From contig NZ_JAACFT010000037.1 in the NCBI RefSeq assembly GCF_029051685.1, positions 18,755-82,754 on the forward strand: a DNA stretch of 64,000 nucleotides. Direction: 5' to 3'. The notes beneath the pieces were generated by a model. The model did no database searches and was not told the origin of the DNA. It was given only the letters and a program-made list of their open reading frames with translations. The stretch is from Bradyrhizobium sp. CSA207. Lineage in GTDB: Bacteria > Pseudomonadota > Alphaproteobacteria > Rhizobiales > Xanthobacteraceae. The position numbers were made by a program, and so were the translations under genes. This document shows positions 1-9,174 of this stretch, one piece after another; the first letter of the stretch is position 1, and the number at the start of each line of letters is the position of its first letter.

Positions 1-1
1 G

Positions 2-1672
2 CTTCTCGCCGGCGACGGTGTCACGCTGATGCATGGCGAGCCGATTCTTTATCTCGAACCGCTGGACGTTGCCGCCGATGCGTCGACGGCGGAAGCCGAC
101 GTGGATCTCGACTACATCCGTCCCGATCTCGCCGAGCTGATCGAACGTCAGGCCAACACGCTTGATGCGAACCGGCCCGCCTCGGTCGAGCGCCGCCGCA
201 ACACCAACCAGCGCACCGCGCGCGAGAACGTTGCGCAACTTGTCGACGAAAACTCGTTCATGGAATATGGCAGCCTCGCGATCGCGGCGCAGCGCCGCCG
301 CCGCAAGCTCGACGACCTCATCAAGAACACGCCGGCCGATGGTCTCATCATGGGCGTCGCCACCGTGAACGCCGAACAGTTCGGTGCAGAAGGCGGGCGC
401 TGCATCGTCGTGGCCTATGACTACACCGTGCTGGCGGGCACGCAGGGCCACATGAACCACAAGAAGATCGATCGCATGCTGGCGCTTGCGGAAGACTGGC
501 GCGTGCCGCTGGTGTTTTACGCCGAGGGCGGCGGCGGCCGGCCCGGCGATACCGACCGGCTCGGCATGACCGGTCTCGACGGTCCGTCCTTCGTGCAGTT
601 CGCAAGGCTCTCCGGCCTCGTGCCGGTGATCGGAATCGTCTCCGGCTATTGCTTTGCCGGCAACGCCGCGATGCTTGGCTGCTGCGACGTCATCATTGCC
701 ACCAAGAACGCCTCGATCGGCATGGGCGGCCCTGCCATGATCGAGGGCGGCGGCCTCGGCGTCTATCACCCGGCCGAGGTCGGCCCGGTCTCGTTCCAGT
801 CCCCGAATGGCGTCATCGACATCCTGGTCGAGGACGAGGAGGAGGCGACGCGAGTCGCTCAGAAGTACCTGTCCTATTTCCAGGGTGCGGTGACGGAGTG
901 GGAGGCCGCCGACCAACGCCTGCTCCGCCGCGCCATCCCCGAGAACCGTCTGCGCGTCTACGATATCCGCAGCGTGATCAATTTCGTCGCGGACAAGGAC
1001 AGCGTGCTGGAGCTGCGCCGCGACTACGGCGTCGGAATGATCACCGCGTTGATCCGCATCGAGGGTAAGCCGTTCGGCCTGATCGCCAACAATCCCCGCC
1101 ATCTCGGCGGCGCGATCGACGCCGACGCCGGCGACAAGGCCGCGCGCTTCCTCCAGCTCTGCGACGCCTTCGACCTGCCCATCGTCTCGCTCTGCGACAC
1201 GCCTGGCTTCATGGTCGGCCCGGAGGCGGAAAAGACCGCGATCGTGCGCCACGTCTCCCGCATGTTCGTCACCGGCGCGAGCCTCACCGTGCCGCTGTTC
1301 GGCATCGTGCTGCGCAAGGGCTATGGGCTCGGCGCGCAGTCGATGATCGGCGGCGGCTTCCATGCCTCCTTCTTCACCGCGGCCTGGCCGACCGGCGAGT
1401 TCGGCGGCATGGGTCTTGAAGGTTACGTCCGCCTCGGCTTCCGCAAGGAGATGGAGGCGATCGCCGATCCAGCCGAGCGCGAGACCTACTACCGCAACAA
1501 GGTCGCCGAGCTCTACGCCAACGGCAAGGCGGTTTCGATCGCCTCGGTGTTCGAGATCGACAACGTCATCGACCCAGCGGAGACGCGGCGCTGGATCATG
1601 GCGGGCCTGCGCTCGGTGCCGAAGGCGCCTCCGAGGACAGCGAAGAAGCGGCCCTGCATCGATACGTGGTGA
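2..1672 (+). CDS. acyl-CoA carboxylase, carboxyltransferase region (5' end outside window)
   Basis: This is the carboxyltransferase part of a biotin-dependent acetyl/propionyl-CoA-type carboxylase, which moves CO2 from biotin to an acyl-CoA. The frame is open from the first bases of the window, and the residues before the Met at position 29 (LLAGDGVTL) read like the end of a biotinyl/lipoyl domain. I therefore infer that it continues upstream, probably as a biotin carboxylase-BCCP-carboxyltransferase fusion. Two crotonase-fold halves are visible: the first contains GYCFAGNAAMLGCCD and SIGMGGPAMIEGGGLG, the second contains CDTPGFMVGPEAE and GGGFHASFF. The C-terminal tail is short and basic. 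The substrate cannot be read from the sequence. A sigma-54 activator gene follows 92 bp downstream on the same strand. The alternative is a stand-alone subunit starting at 29, which I consider less likely. Confidence 0.85.
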   Translation, partial: LLAGDGVTLMHGEPILYLEPLDVAADASTAEADVDLDYIRPDLAELIERQANTLDANRPASVERRRNTNQRTARENVAQLVDENSFMEYGSLAIAAQRRRRKLDDLIKNTPADGLIMGVATVNAEQFGAEGGRCIVVAYDYTVLAGTQGHMNHKKIDRMLALAEDWRVPLVFYAEGGGGRPGDTDRLGMTGLDGPSFVQFARLSGLVPVIGIVSGYCFAGNAAMLGCCDVIIATKNASIGMGGPAMIEGGGLGVYHPAEVGPVSFQSPNGVIDILVEDEEEATRVAQKYLSYFQGAVTEWEAADQRLLRRAIPENRLRVYDIRSVINFVADKDSVLELRRDYGVGMITALIRIEGKPFGLIANNPRHLGGAIDADAGDKAARFLQLCDAFDLPIVSLCDTPGFMVGPEAEKTAIVRHVSRMFVTGASLTVPLFGIVLRKGYGLGAQSMIGGGFHASFFTAAWPTGEFGGMGLEGYVRLGFRKEMEAIADPAERETYYRNKVAELYANGKAVSIASVFEIDNVIDPAETRRWIMAGLRSVPKAPPRTAKKRPCIDTW

Positions 1673-1779
1673 GCGCGATGCAGCAATTTGATTGCGCTCT
1701 GCCCGTTCCCGGTTCCCAATTGACATCCCCGCCTGCGGTGCCAGACTTTGCACAATAGTACAGGGTGGAGACGTCCGCG

Positions 1780-3648
1780 ATGGCCAGCCTTTCGGCCTCG
1801 AACCATGTCGCCCGGGTCTTATCCGTCGCCAATCATGTGGCCGACGTCGATGCCTCCTCGCGGATCGCCAGTTCATGGCGGCGCTGCCTGATCAGCCACA
1901 AGCTGGATCCTGCCCGTCAGGGGCCGCCGCAGACGCTGACCGAAGCGGAGGTCCGGCATGTCGCTGAGCCGATGGAGCAACTGATCCGGCTGGCAACGCC
2001 GGAACTGGAGGATCTCGCCCGCGTGCTGCGTGACGCCGGCTACTGCGTCAATCTCGCCGACCCCAGCGCCACGATGCTCTGGAGCCGGCTGCCCGGCGCC
2101 GCCGATACCGAGATCTTCATGCGCTGGAAGGTCTACACCGGCTCGAATTTTTCCGAGGCCTTTGAAGGCACCAACGGGCTCGGCACGGCGCTGGCCGAGC
2201 AGAAGCCGATCCTGGTGCATCGCGACGAACACTTCCGCGCGCAATGGAGCATGTTCTCCTGCGCGGTGACGCCGTTGTTCGATGAGGCCGGCCGCCTCTC
2301 TGCTGCCGTCAACATCACGTCCTGCCGCGATGACCTCAGCCGCACCGCGCACCAGCTCGCGCTGGCAGTGGCCATCGAAGCGACGCGGCGGATCGAGGCC
2401 GCGATCTTCCGCGGCCATTTCCGCAATGCCTGGATCGCGACCCTGCCGGGGGACGGCGGCAGCGGGCTGCTCGCCTATGACGACGACCGCCGCATCGTCG
2501 GCGCCTGCCGCTCGGCGCGTGCGCTGCTGGGGCTGACCGACGGCATGATCGCATCCGGCATCGATCTGTCGCGCTACATCAGGTTCGATCATCAGGCCGC
2601 ACGTGGCACCGACGATCCGGTCGAGCTGCGCCGCGCCGATGGCAGCTCGTTGGGCCAAGGCCAGATTGTGCCGCCGTTGCGTGCACGGTCATCCGCGCGT
2701 CCGATTGCTTCGCGGCGCGAGACCCCGGTCGACCGCTTCGACGCCCTGCACCGGCTCGCCGGCCGCGATCCCGGCCTGATCAGAAGCGTGAAACGGCTCA
2801 GAAGCATCGGCGATCACAATCTGCCGGTGCTGCTGCATGGCGAGACCGGGGTCGGCAAGGATGTCTTTGCGCGCGCCATTCACGCGGCCAGCAACCGTGC
2901 GCGCAACAACTACGTCGCGCTGAACTGCGCGGCGATGCCGGAAAGCCTGATCGATGCCGAACTGTTCGGCTACGAGGCCGGCGCCTTCACCGGCGCGCGG
3001 CGCGACGGCTCGAAAGGCCTGATCGTGCAGGCCGACGGCGGCACGCTATTCCTGGACGAGATCGGCGACATGCCGATCGCGCTCCAGACGCGTCTGCTTC
3101 GCGTGCTCGAGAACCGCGAGGTCTGGCCGCTCGGCGCGCTCAAGCCGATGCCGGTCGACATCCGCCTGATCAGCGCCACCCATCGCGATCTCGGCCGCAT
3201 GGCGGAGGAGGGCGCCTTCCGCGCCGACCTCTATTTCCGCCTGCGCGGCCTGGAAGTGCGATTGCCGGCACTGCGCGAACGCGCGGACCGGGACGATGTA
3301 ATCCGCCAGATCGCGAGCGAGGAGGCGCCCGGCTGCCGCCTCTCGCAGGAAGCCTGGTCGCTGCTCTCGGCCTATCCGTATCCCGGCAACATGCGCCAGC
3401 TCCGCCACTTGCTGCGGCTCGCCGGCTGCACGGCGGAGGATGGCGTCATCACGGATGCCGATCTCGATTTGCCGCCGTTCGGTGGGCGAGCGGCGGCGCC
3501 GGACCTAGCGGCAGCGGAACGCGCGACGATTGTCGAGGCGCTACGCAAGCATGATGGCCGCGTGACCGAGGCGGCCCGCGCGCTTAAACTCAGCCGCGCC
3601 ACGCTGTACCGAAAAATCAAGCAGTTGAAGATTGTAACGACGCAGTAG
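1780..3648 (+). CDS. AcoR-like sigma-54-dependent transcriptional activator
   Basis: This is an enhancer-binding activator of sigma-54 RNA polymerase, about 622 residues long. The N-terminal third is GAF-like, with the AcoR-family phrase EGTNGLGTALAEQKP near residue 130. A central AAA+ domain has Walker A GETGVGKD, the sigma-54 contact loop GAFTGA, and Walker B GGTLFLDEIGDM. A Fis-type helix-turn-helix closes the protein (VTEAARALKLSRATLYRKIKQL). The intact GAFTGA loop says it should activate rather than only repress. I chose the ATG at 1780; an in-frame GTG at 1765 would add five residues. AcoR relatives control acetoin, alcohol or acyl-compound catabolism. The effector and target here are unknown, and the neighbouring carboxylase is a possible target. 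The gene ends just before a palindromic repeat. Confidence 0.88.
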   Translation: MASLSASNHVARVLSVANHVADVDASSRIASSWRRCLISHKLDPARQGPPQTLTEAEVRHVAEPMEQLIRLATPELEDLARVLRDAGYCVNLADPSATMLWSRLPGAADTEIFMRWKVYTGSNFSEAFEGTNGLGTALAEQKPILVHRDEHFRAQWSMFSCAVTPLFDEAGRLSAAVNITSCRDDLSRTAHQLALAVAIEATRRIEAAIFRGHFRNAWIATLPGDGGSGLLAYDDDRRIVGACRSARALLGLTDGMIASGIDLSRYIRFDHQAARGTDDPVELRRADGSSLGQGQIVPPLRARSSARPIASRRETPVDRFDALHRLAGRDPGLIRSVKRLRSIGDHNLPVLLHGETGVGKDVFARAIHAASNRARNNYVALNCAAMPESLIDAELFGYEAGAFTGARRDGSKGLIVQADGGTLFLDEIGDMPIALQTRLLRVLENREVWPLGALKPMPVDIRLISATHRDLGRMAEEGAFRADLYFRLRGLEVRLPALRERADRDDVIRQIASEEAPGCRLSQEAWSLLSAYPYPGNMRQLRHLLRLAGCTAEDGVITDADLDLPPFGGRAAAPDLAAAERATIVEALRKHDGRVTEAARALKLSRATLYRKIKQLKIVTTQ

Positions 3649-3658
3649 CTCTTTCTTC

Positions 3659-3806
3659 CCCTCTCCCCTTGTGGGAGAGGGTGGCTCGCCGCGTAGCGGC
3701 GAGACGGGTGAGGGTCATCTCCGCGCGTGACTTTCTTGCGACTGAATTCGCAGATGCAACCCCTCATCCGGCGCTTCGCGCCACCTTCTCCCACAGGGGG
3801 AGAAGG
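3659..3806. repeat. palindromic intergenic repeat, family R3
   Basis: Left arm CTCTCCCCTTGTGGGAGAGG plus a GC hairpin and GGGTGAGGG is mirrored by CCCCTCATCC, a GC hairpin, and TTCTCCCACAGGGGGAGAAGG. It fills the gap between two convergent genes (stops at 3648 and 3825), where it could form a long bidirectional stem-loop. Related arms recur at 9175, 17524, 44767, 48603 and 62283. Confidence 0.75.
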
Positions 3807-3824
3807 AAAGAGTCATCTGCCTCC

Positions 3825-4379
3825 TCACGAAAAGTCGCTCCAGCTCAGATGCCGCGAGTCGAGATCGCCGACGGTTACGGTGCCGCGCACCTCGCGCGGG
3901 GTGTGGAAACTGCTGCGGAGATAGACGAGCGGCGCGGCTCCGTCCGAATGCGACACGCCGCGGACCTCGCCGACGAAGATCGAATGCGTCCTGGTCTCGA
4001 ATTCCTGTGCCAGTATGCAGTCGAACGCCGCGACTGCATCCGTCAGCACCGGCGCGCCGGTTGCACCGCGCGTCCACTGGCCGAAGGCAAAACGGTCGTC
4101 GCCGTTGACGCCCTTTTGCCCGCTGAAGGTCAGCGCCAGCAGCGCGTGATCCTCGTGCAGGAAGTTGATTGCAAAGGCGCCTTCCTCGCGGATGCGCGCG
4201 TGCGCACTTGCGTTGCGGTTGACGCAAACGATCAGCGAGGGCGGACTGTCCGACAGTGAGCAGGCCGACGTCACCGTCAGTCCCGTGCGGGTGCCGTGCT
4301 CGGCCCCCACCGTTACCAGCGCGACGGCGCCGGCGCATTGGCGCATCGCCTGCTTGAAATCCTTAGCATCGATGCTCAC
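3825..4379 (-). CDS. flavin reductase domain protein
   Basis: This 184-residue protein has the flavin-reductase-like fold of the HpaC/DIM6 type. Members reduce free FMN or FAD with NAD(P)H and hand it to a partner monooxygenase. Visible signatures are MRQCAGAVALVTVG at the N-terminus, the flavin-contact phrase GLTVTSACSLSDSPPSLIVCVN, and FAINFLHEDHALLALTFSG, all typical of the family; the length is normal. It lies 57 bp downstream of a luciferase-like monooxygenase gene on the same strand, so the two probably form a two-component flavin-dependent oxygenase. The substrate is unknown. Confidence 0.88.
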   Translation of the reverse strand: MSIDAKDFKQAMRQCAGAVALVTVGAEHGTRTGLTVTSACSLSDSPPSLIVCVNRNASAHARIREEGAFAINFLHEDHALLALTFSGQKGVNGDDRFAFGQWTRGATGAPVLTDAVAAFDCILAQEFETRTHSIFVGEVRGVSHSDGAAPLVYLRSSFHTPREVRGTVTVGDLDSRHLSWSDFS

Positions 4380-4436
4380 GCGTGAGCCTCCGAGAATGAA
4401 GCGAGTGCGGCACGGTCGCGCCGCACCCGCTTGCGG

Positions 4437-5546
4437 TCAAGCCGCCTTCTTCGCGGAGCCGAGATGCACCAGCCGCGGCATCACCTCGTTCTTGAGCAGC
4501 GAGAGCGAGTGGTGCCAGGCTTCCGCCTTGTGCTTGTAGTCGAAGCCGAACACCAGGAGCACGCCGAAGCCGCCGACCTCGTCGTAGATCTTCTCGATCT
4601 TCTCGGCGACGGTTGCGGGCGAGCCGACGATCCAGTTCCGCTTGGCGCAATATTCGACGGTGACGTCGCTGTCGGACACGTCGGGCGCGTGCTTGAGATA
4701 ATCCTTGAAGCCGAAATGGCCGAGCAGCGGCAGGAAGTATTCGTGCATCATCCGGCCCATCATATCGCCGGTGGAGAGCTTCCAGGCCTCCTCGTCGGTG
4801 TCGGCAACGAACACCTCGCGCACCAGCCGCCAGTCCTGGCGGTTCGGCTTGCGTCCGGTCTTCGCGGCGCCGATCTCGACCGAGTCCCAATGGCTGCCGA
4901 CATAGGCCGGGTTGAGGTTGAGGCTCATCGGGATGAAGCCGCGCTCGCCGGCAAGCTTCAGCGTGTCCGAGTTCTTCGACAGCCCGGCAACCCCGATCGG
5001 CGGATGCGGCGCCTGCAACGGCTTGATGTGGGGCTTGAGGAAATCGAACATCGTGTCCGGCTTGGTCACCGTCCAGTATTTGCCCTTGTAGGTGAACGGC
5101 GCAGGATCGGACCAAAGCTTCAGGATGATCTCCAGCGCCTCGCGCGTCATGTCGCGGTTCTGCCCGCTCATGCCGTCGACGTTGAACATCGCCCAGTCGC
5201 TTGGCAGGCCCGACGCCGCGACGCCGAAATTGAGCCGCCCCTCGGACAGATGGTCGAGCATGGCGACACGGTTGGCGAGTTCGGCCGGATGGTGATAGGG
5301 CAGCAGGAAGCCGCCCGGCCCGATCCGCAGCTTCTTGGTCTGCATCAGCGCCTGGGCGATCAGCAGGTCCGGCGTGGGATTGGGTTCCCAGGGCGCGGTG
5401 TGGTGCTCGCCGACCCAGGCCTCCTGATAGCCGAGTTCGTCGAGCCAGCGCATGACTTGCAGGTCCCAGTCGTTCCCTTCCTTCAGGCCGCACTCCGGCG
5501 GGTGCGAAGGCATCGTGAAATAGCCGATCTCCATGGGTTTCCTCAT
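4437..5546 (-). CDS. luciferase-like (LLM class) flavin-dependent monooxygenase
   Basis: This 369-residue protein belongs to the bacterial luciferase-like TIM-barrel family, which uses reduced flavin and O2 (or F420) to oxidise small organic substrates. It begins MEIGYFTMPSHPPE. It carries the family phrases YQEAWVGEHHT near residue 40, LRIGPGGFLLPYHHPAELANRVAMLDHLSEGR, and a C-terminal GSPATVAEKI. Its position directly upstream of a flavin reductase supports an FMNH2-using two-component monooxygenase, as in alkanesulfonate or EDTA/NTA oxidation systems. A divergent gene begins about 200 bp away. Start: ATG at 5534 (MEIGYF) is an alternative to the one used here (MRKPMEIGYF). Confidence 0.88.
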   Translation of the reverse strand: MRKPMEIGYFTMPSHPPECGLKEGNDWDLQVMRWLDELGYQEAWVGEHHTAPWEPNPTPDLLIAQALMQTKKLRIGPGGFLLPYHHPAELANRVAMLDHLSEGRLNFGVAASGLPSDWAMFNVDGMSGQNRDMTREALEIILKLWSDPAPFTYKGKYWTVTKPDTMFDFLKPHIKPLQAPHPPIGVAGLSKNSDTLKLAGERGFIPMSLNLNPAYVGSHWDSVEIGAAKTGRKPNRQDWRLVREVFVADTDEEAWKLSTGDMMGRMMHEYFLPLLGHFGFKDYLKHAPDVSDSDVTVEYCAKRNWIVGSPATVAEKIEKIYDEVGGFGVLLVFGFDYKHKAEAWHHSLSLLKNEVMPRLVHLGSAKKAA

Positions 5547-5745
5547 CTGATGTTATCGCGTCTTGCTGCGCGGTTCACGGACGTGAGCGAGGAGACTTGA
5601 GCAAGCGGTGTGCCAGCGCGCGGATGCCGCGAAGATGCGAGAAAAGGCTGGTTTGAGCCGGCAATAGCCGATATCTCGAGGCAGATTTGCGGGCGGTCGT
5701 CTCATTGTCGCGAGACGGCGTCCTGGCAGTGAGACCAGAAGCGAT

Positions 5746-6660
5746 ATGACTGAACCCGCCTATGTCGCGGTGGACTGGGGCACCAGCAGTTTTCGGCTGT
5801 GGCTGATCGATCGCGCCGGCGACGTGCTGGCCGAACGCCGCAGCGGCGAGGGCATGCTGGCGGCGGCCAAGGCGGGCTTCGCCGCGGTGCTGCAATCGCA
5901 TCTCGCTGCGGTCGAGGCGCCGGATCATCTGCCCGTTCTGGTTTGCGGCATGGCCGGCGCCCGCACCGGCTGGGTCGAGGCCGGCTATGTCGACACGCCG
6001 GCGCCGCTCTCTGCCATCTTGCAGCAGGCCGCGCGCGTGCCTGGCCAGGTTCGCGACATCCGCATTCTGCCGGGCATCGCGCAGCGGGATCCCAATACGC
6101 CGGATGTGATGCGCGGCGAGGAGACCCAATTGCTCGGCGCGCTCGGCCTCGATGCCCGAGGCGAGGCGCTGGTCTGCATGCCCGGCACGCATTCGAAATG
6201 GGTGCGTGTGAACAATGGCACCGTCGAGCAATTTTCGACCTTCATGACCGGCGAGCTCTTCAGCGTGGTGTCGCGCGAGACGATCTTGTCGCTTGCGGTG
6301 GTCGGTGCCGACGACGCCGAGGACGTCGCGAGCTTCAAGGCGGCCGTGATCGCCGCGTTCGAAGCGCCGGCCTACGCGGCCAACCTGCTGTTTCGCGCGC
6401 GGTCGCGGCAGCTCCTGTTCGGCGGCACGCCGGCCGCGGCGCGCGAGACGGTTTCGGGCACGCTGATCGGCATCGAACTGGCGGCAGGCCTCTCCCGCAC
6501 TGTGCCGAAAGCGGGCATCGCACTGGTCGCATCGGGACGGCTGGCGATGCTGTATCGGCTGGCCTTTGACGCACTGTCGGTGAGCGCCGCACTGCTCGAG
6601 GCCGATGAAGCCGTCCGCCGCGGTCTGTCGATGGCGGCTGCCGCGATCTGGACAAGATAG
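5746..6660 (+). CDS. dgoK: 2-dehydro-3-deoxygalactonokinase
   Basis: This enzyme phosphorylates 2-dehydro-3-deoxy-D-galactonate at C6, a step of the De Ley-Doudoroff galactonate pathway. The 304-residue sequence starts with a phosphate-binding motif, VDWGTSSFRLWLID. It also has GMAGARTGWVEAGYVDTPAP near residue 68 and GTHSKWVRV near residue 148, all typical of DgoK, and the length fits the family. The next gene, 13 bp downstream, encodes the following enzyme in the same pathway, so the pair is a small operon. No galactonate dehydratase or transporter is in the window. Confidence 0.92.
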   Translation: MTEPAYVAVDWGTSSFRLWLIDRAGDVLAERRSGEGMLAAAKAGFAAVLQSHLAAVEAPDHLPVLVCGMAGARTGWVEAGYVDTPAPLSAILQQAARVPGQVRDIRILPGIAQRDPNTPDVMRGEETQLLGALGLDARGEALVCMPGTHSKWVRVNNGTVEQFSTFMTGELFSVVSRETILSLAVVGADDAEDVASFKAAVIAAFEAPAYAANLLFRARSRQLLFGGTPAAARETVSGTLIGIELAAGLSRTVPKAGIALVASGRLAMLYRLAFDALSVSAALLEADEAVRRGLSMAAAAIWTR

Positions 6661-6673
6661 AAGGAATTTTGAC

Positions 6674-7306
6674 ATGAGCGTTCCCTTTCCGCCGATGAAG
6701 CGACCGCTGGTCGCGATCCTGCGCGGCGTCAAGCCCGAGGAAACCGAGGCCATCGTCGGCGTGCTGATCGAGGCCGGCATGACCGCGATCGAGATTCCCC
6801 TGAACTCGCCGGATCCATTTCATTCCATCGCTATTGCCGCGAAGCAGGCGCCGGCCGGCGTCCTGATCGGTGCCGGCACGGTGCTGACGGCGCAGGACGT
6901 CGATCGCCTTCACGATGTCGGCGGTAAGCTCATGGTCTCGCCGAATGTCGACACCGAGGTGCTGGCGCGCGCGCATCAACACGGCATGGTGACGATGCCC
7001 GGCGTGTTCTCGCCGACCGAGGCCCTGCTCGCCGCGCGGTCGGGCGCGTCGAGCCTGAAATTCTTTCCCGCGAGCGTGCTCGGCGCATCCGGCATCGCCG
7101 CGATCCGCGCCGTGCTTCCGGCCGGCGTGATGATCGCCGCCGTCGGTGGCGTCTCCGACCAAAATTTTGCGGAGTACATCAAAGGCGGCGTGACAACGTT
7201 CGGGCTTGGCAGCAGCCTCTACAAGCCCGGCATGACAGCCGCCGATGTCGCGGCCCGCGCCAAGGCGACGATCGTGGCCTACGATCGGGCGATTGCGAAA
7301 GACTGA
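6674..7306 (+). CDS. dgoA: 2-dehydro-3-deoxy-6-phosphogalactonate aldolase
   Basis: This enzyme cleaves KDPGal to pyruvate and glyceraldehyde 3-phosphate. It has 210 residues and is a KDPG/KDPGal class I aldolase TIM barrel. Visible features are PLVAILRGVKPEE at the N-terminus, GMTAIEIPLNSP, the GAGTVLT motif, and the Schiff-base lysine in SLKFFPAS. I chose the ATG at 6674, which has AGAAGGA just upstream. A longer in-frame start inside dgoK is less likely because this one has a clear ribosome site and matches family length. It works directly after DgoK. Confidence 0.92.
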   Translation: MSVPFPPMKRPLVAILRGVKPEETEAIVGVLIEAGMTAIEIPLNSPDPFHSIAIAAKQAPAGVLIGAGTVLTAQDVDRLHDVGGKLMVSPNVDTEVLARAHQHGMVTMPGVFSPTEALLAARSGASSLKFFPASVLGASGIAAIRAVLPAGVMIAAVGGVSDQNFAEYIKGGVTTFGLGSSLYKPGMTAADVAARAKATIVAYDRAIAKD

Positions 7307-7360
7307 TTCAGCAATAAACAAGCCGTGATCATGCCCGGTCTGTTGTCCCTCATATTGTCG

Positions 7361-7382
7361 CGATGTTGATGTTTCAGCATCG
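7361..7382. promoter_or_regulatory. dyad upstream of poxB, possible operator
   Basis: CGATGTTGA and TCAGCATCG form 9-bp arms with one mismatch around a 4-nt loop. TACAAT at 7383-7388 directly follows and could be a -10 element; a good -35 at normal spacing is not evident. This is a candidate regulatory site only. Confidence 0.3.
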
Positions 7383-7414
7383 TACAATCTGGCCGGGGAC
7401 AGCAGGAGACCGAC

Positions 7415-9151
7415 ATGGCGATCAACAACGTGGCCGATCTGTTCGTAGCGACGCTCGAACAGGCCGGCGTCAAGCGGATCTACGGCATTGTCGGCGACAG
7501 CCTGAATGCCCTGACCGAAGCGCTGCGGCGCCGTGGCACGATTGAATGGGTGCATGTTCGCCACGAGGAGGTCGCAGCCTTCGCCGCGGCCGGCGAGGCG
7601 GAGATGACGGGCAGCCTTGCGGTCTGCGCCGGCTCCTGCGGCCCGGGCAATCTGCATCTCATCAACGGCCTGTTCGACGCGCATCGCAGCCGGGTTCCCG
7701 TGCTGGCGATCGCCGCCCAGATTCCTACCGCCGAGATCGGCAGCGGCTATTTCCAGGAAACCCATCCGCAAAACCTATTCCGGGAATGCAGCCATTATTG
7801 TGAGCTGGTCTCGGACCCGAGCCAGCTTCCTTACGTACTCGAAAACGCGATCCGCGCCGCTGTCGGCTTGCGCGGCGTTGCCGTCGTCGCGATGCCCGGC
7901 GATGTCGCTTTCCGCGCGCCGCCGAAGCGCGCGCTGTCGACGACGCGGGGGCTCGCATTGTCGCCGCCGAAAGTCGTGCCGGCGGAGGACGAGCTGATGG
8001 CGCTCGCAGACCTGTTGAACGGCGCCGGGCGCATCACCCTGTTCTGCGGCCGTGGCTGTGCCGGGGCGCATGCACCGCTGATGCAGCTTGCGGAAACCTT
8101 GAAGAGCCCGATCGTGCATGCGCTCGGCGGCAAGGAGCATGTGGAATACGAGAATCCCTATGATGTCGGCATGACCGGCTTCATCGGCTTCTCCTCGGGC
8201 TATGCCGCCATGCACGCCTGCGACGCCCTGGTGATGCTCGGCACCGATTTCCCCTACAAGCAGTTTTTTCCGACCGACTGCCAGGTCGTGCAGATCGATA
8301 TCCGTCCGGAAAATCTAGGCCGGCGCTGCAAGATCGATCTCGGCGTCGTTGGCGACGTCAAGCTGACCATCGAGGCGCTGCTGCCGCTCCTCAAGACCAA
8401 GACGCAGCGCAAGCACCTCGACGACGCGATCGCGCACTACCAAAAGGCGCGCGAGGGCCTCGACTCGCTCGCCAAGGGTACGCCGGGAGCTAAGCCGATC
8501 CATCCGCAATATCTGGCGAAGGTCATCAGCGATCATGCGAGCGAGGATGCCGTGTTCACCGCCGATGTCGGCACGCCGACGGTATGGGCCGCGCGCTATC
8601 TCGACATGAACGGCCGCCGCCGGCTGATCGGCTCCTTCGTGCACGGTTCGATGGCCAACGCCATGCCGCAGGCGATCGGCGCGCAGGCCTCGCGGCCCGG
8701 CCGCCAGGTGATCTCGCTCTCGGGCGACGGCGGCTTCACCATGCTGATGGGCGATCTGATCACGCTGACGCAAATGAAGCTGCCGGTGAAGATCGTCGTC
8801 TTCAACAACGGCGTGCTCGGCTTCGTCGCGCTCGAGATGAAGGCGGCCGGCTTCGTCGACACCAATGTCGATCTTCAGAACCCGGATTTCGCGGCGATGG
8901 CGCGCGCGATGGGCATCTTCGCCAGGCGCGTCGAGGATCCCGGCGAGCTCCCCGGCGCGATGCAGGAGATGCTGGCCCACAACGGGCCGGCACTGCTCGA
9001 CGTCGTCACTGCCAAGCAGGAGCTGTCGATGCCGCCGACGATTACGCCCGAGCAGATCAAGGGTTTCAGCCTTTGGGTCCTGCGCGCCGTGATGAACGGC
9101 CGAGGCGACGAGGTGCTCGATCTCGCGAAGACCAATCTGCTGCCGCGTTGA
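7415..9151 (+). CDS. poxB: pyruvate dehydrogenase (quinone)/pyruvate oxidase-type ThDP enzyme
   Basis: This is a 578-residue thiamine-diphosphate enzyme of the PoxB type, which decarboxylates pyruvate to acetate and passes electrons via FAD to membrane quinone. The N-terminal ThDP domain has the catalytic glutamate in VRHEEVAAFAA and the phrases AVCAGSCGPGNLHLINGL and SGYFQETHPQNLF. The central domain fits FAD binding. The C-terminal ThDP-binding motif is GDGGFTMLMGDL through FNN. Length matches E. coli PoxB (572). The start at 7415 has CAGGAGA eight bases upstream. It could feed on pyruvate released by the preceding DgoA reaction, though the 108-bp gap and a dyad suggest its own promoter. 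A different 2-oxoacid oxidase specificity is possible but less likely. Confidence 0.9.
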   Translation: MAINNVADLFVATLEQAGVKRIYGIVGDSLNALTEALRRRGTIEWVHVRHEEVAAFAAAGEAEMTGSLAVCAGSCGPGNLHLINGLFDAHRSRVPVLAIAAQIPTAEIGSGYFQETHPQNLFRECSHYCELVSDPSQLPYVLENAIRAAVGLRGVAVVAMPGDVAFRAPPKRALSTTRGLALSPPKVVPAEDELMALADLLNGAGRITLFCGRGCAGAHAPLMQLAETLKSPIVHALGGKEHVEYENPYDVGMTGFIGFSSGYAAMHACDALVMLGTDFPYKQFFPTDCQVVQIDIRPENLGRRCKIDLGVVGDVKLTIEALLPLLKTKTQRKHLDDAIAHYQKAREGLDSLAKGTPGAKPIHPQYLAKVISDHASEDAVFTADVGTPTVWAARYLDMNGRRRLIGSFVHGSMANAMPQAIGAQASRPGRQVISLSGDGGFTMLMGDLITLTQMKLPVKIVVFNNGVLGFVALEMKAAGFVDTNVDLQNPDFAAMARAMGIFARRVEDPGELPGAMQEMLAHNGPALLDVVTAKQELSMPPTITPEQIKGFSLWVLRAVMNGRGDEVLDLAKTNLLPR

Positions 9152-9174
9152 TTTCGGCTGAGGTAATTCGGTTC

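Noticed and set aside
1736..1760. GG...TTTGC element as a sigma-54 (-24/-12) promoter before the AcoR-like gene
   Set aside because: The GG-to-GC spacing is 11 rather than 10 and the flanking consensus is poor.
7366..7379. FNR/FixK box upstream of poxB (TTGAT...)
   Set aside because: The second half-site does not match ATCAA; the dyad there is a different sequence.
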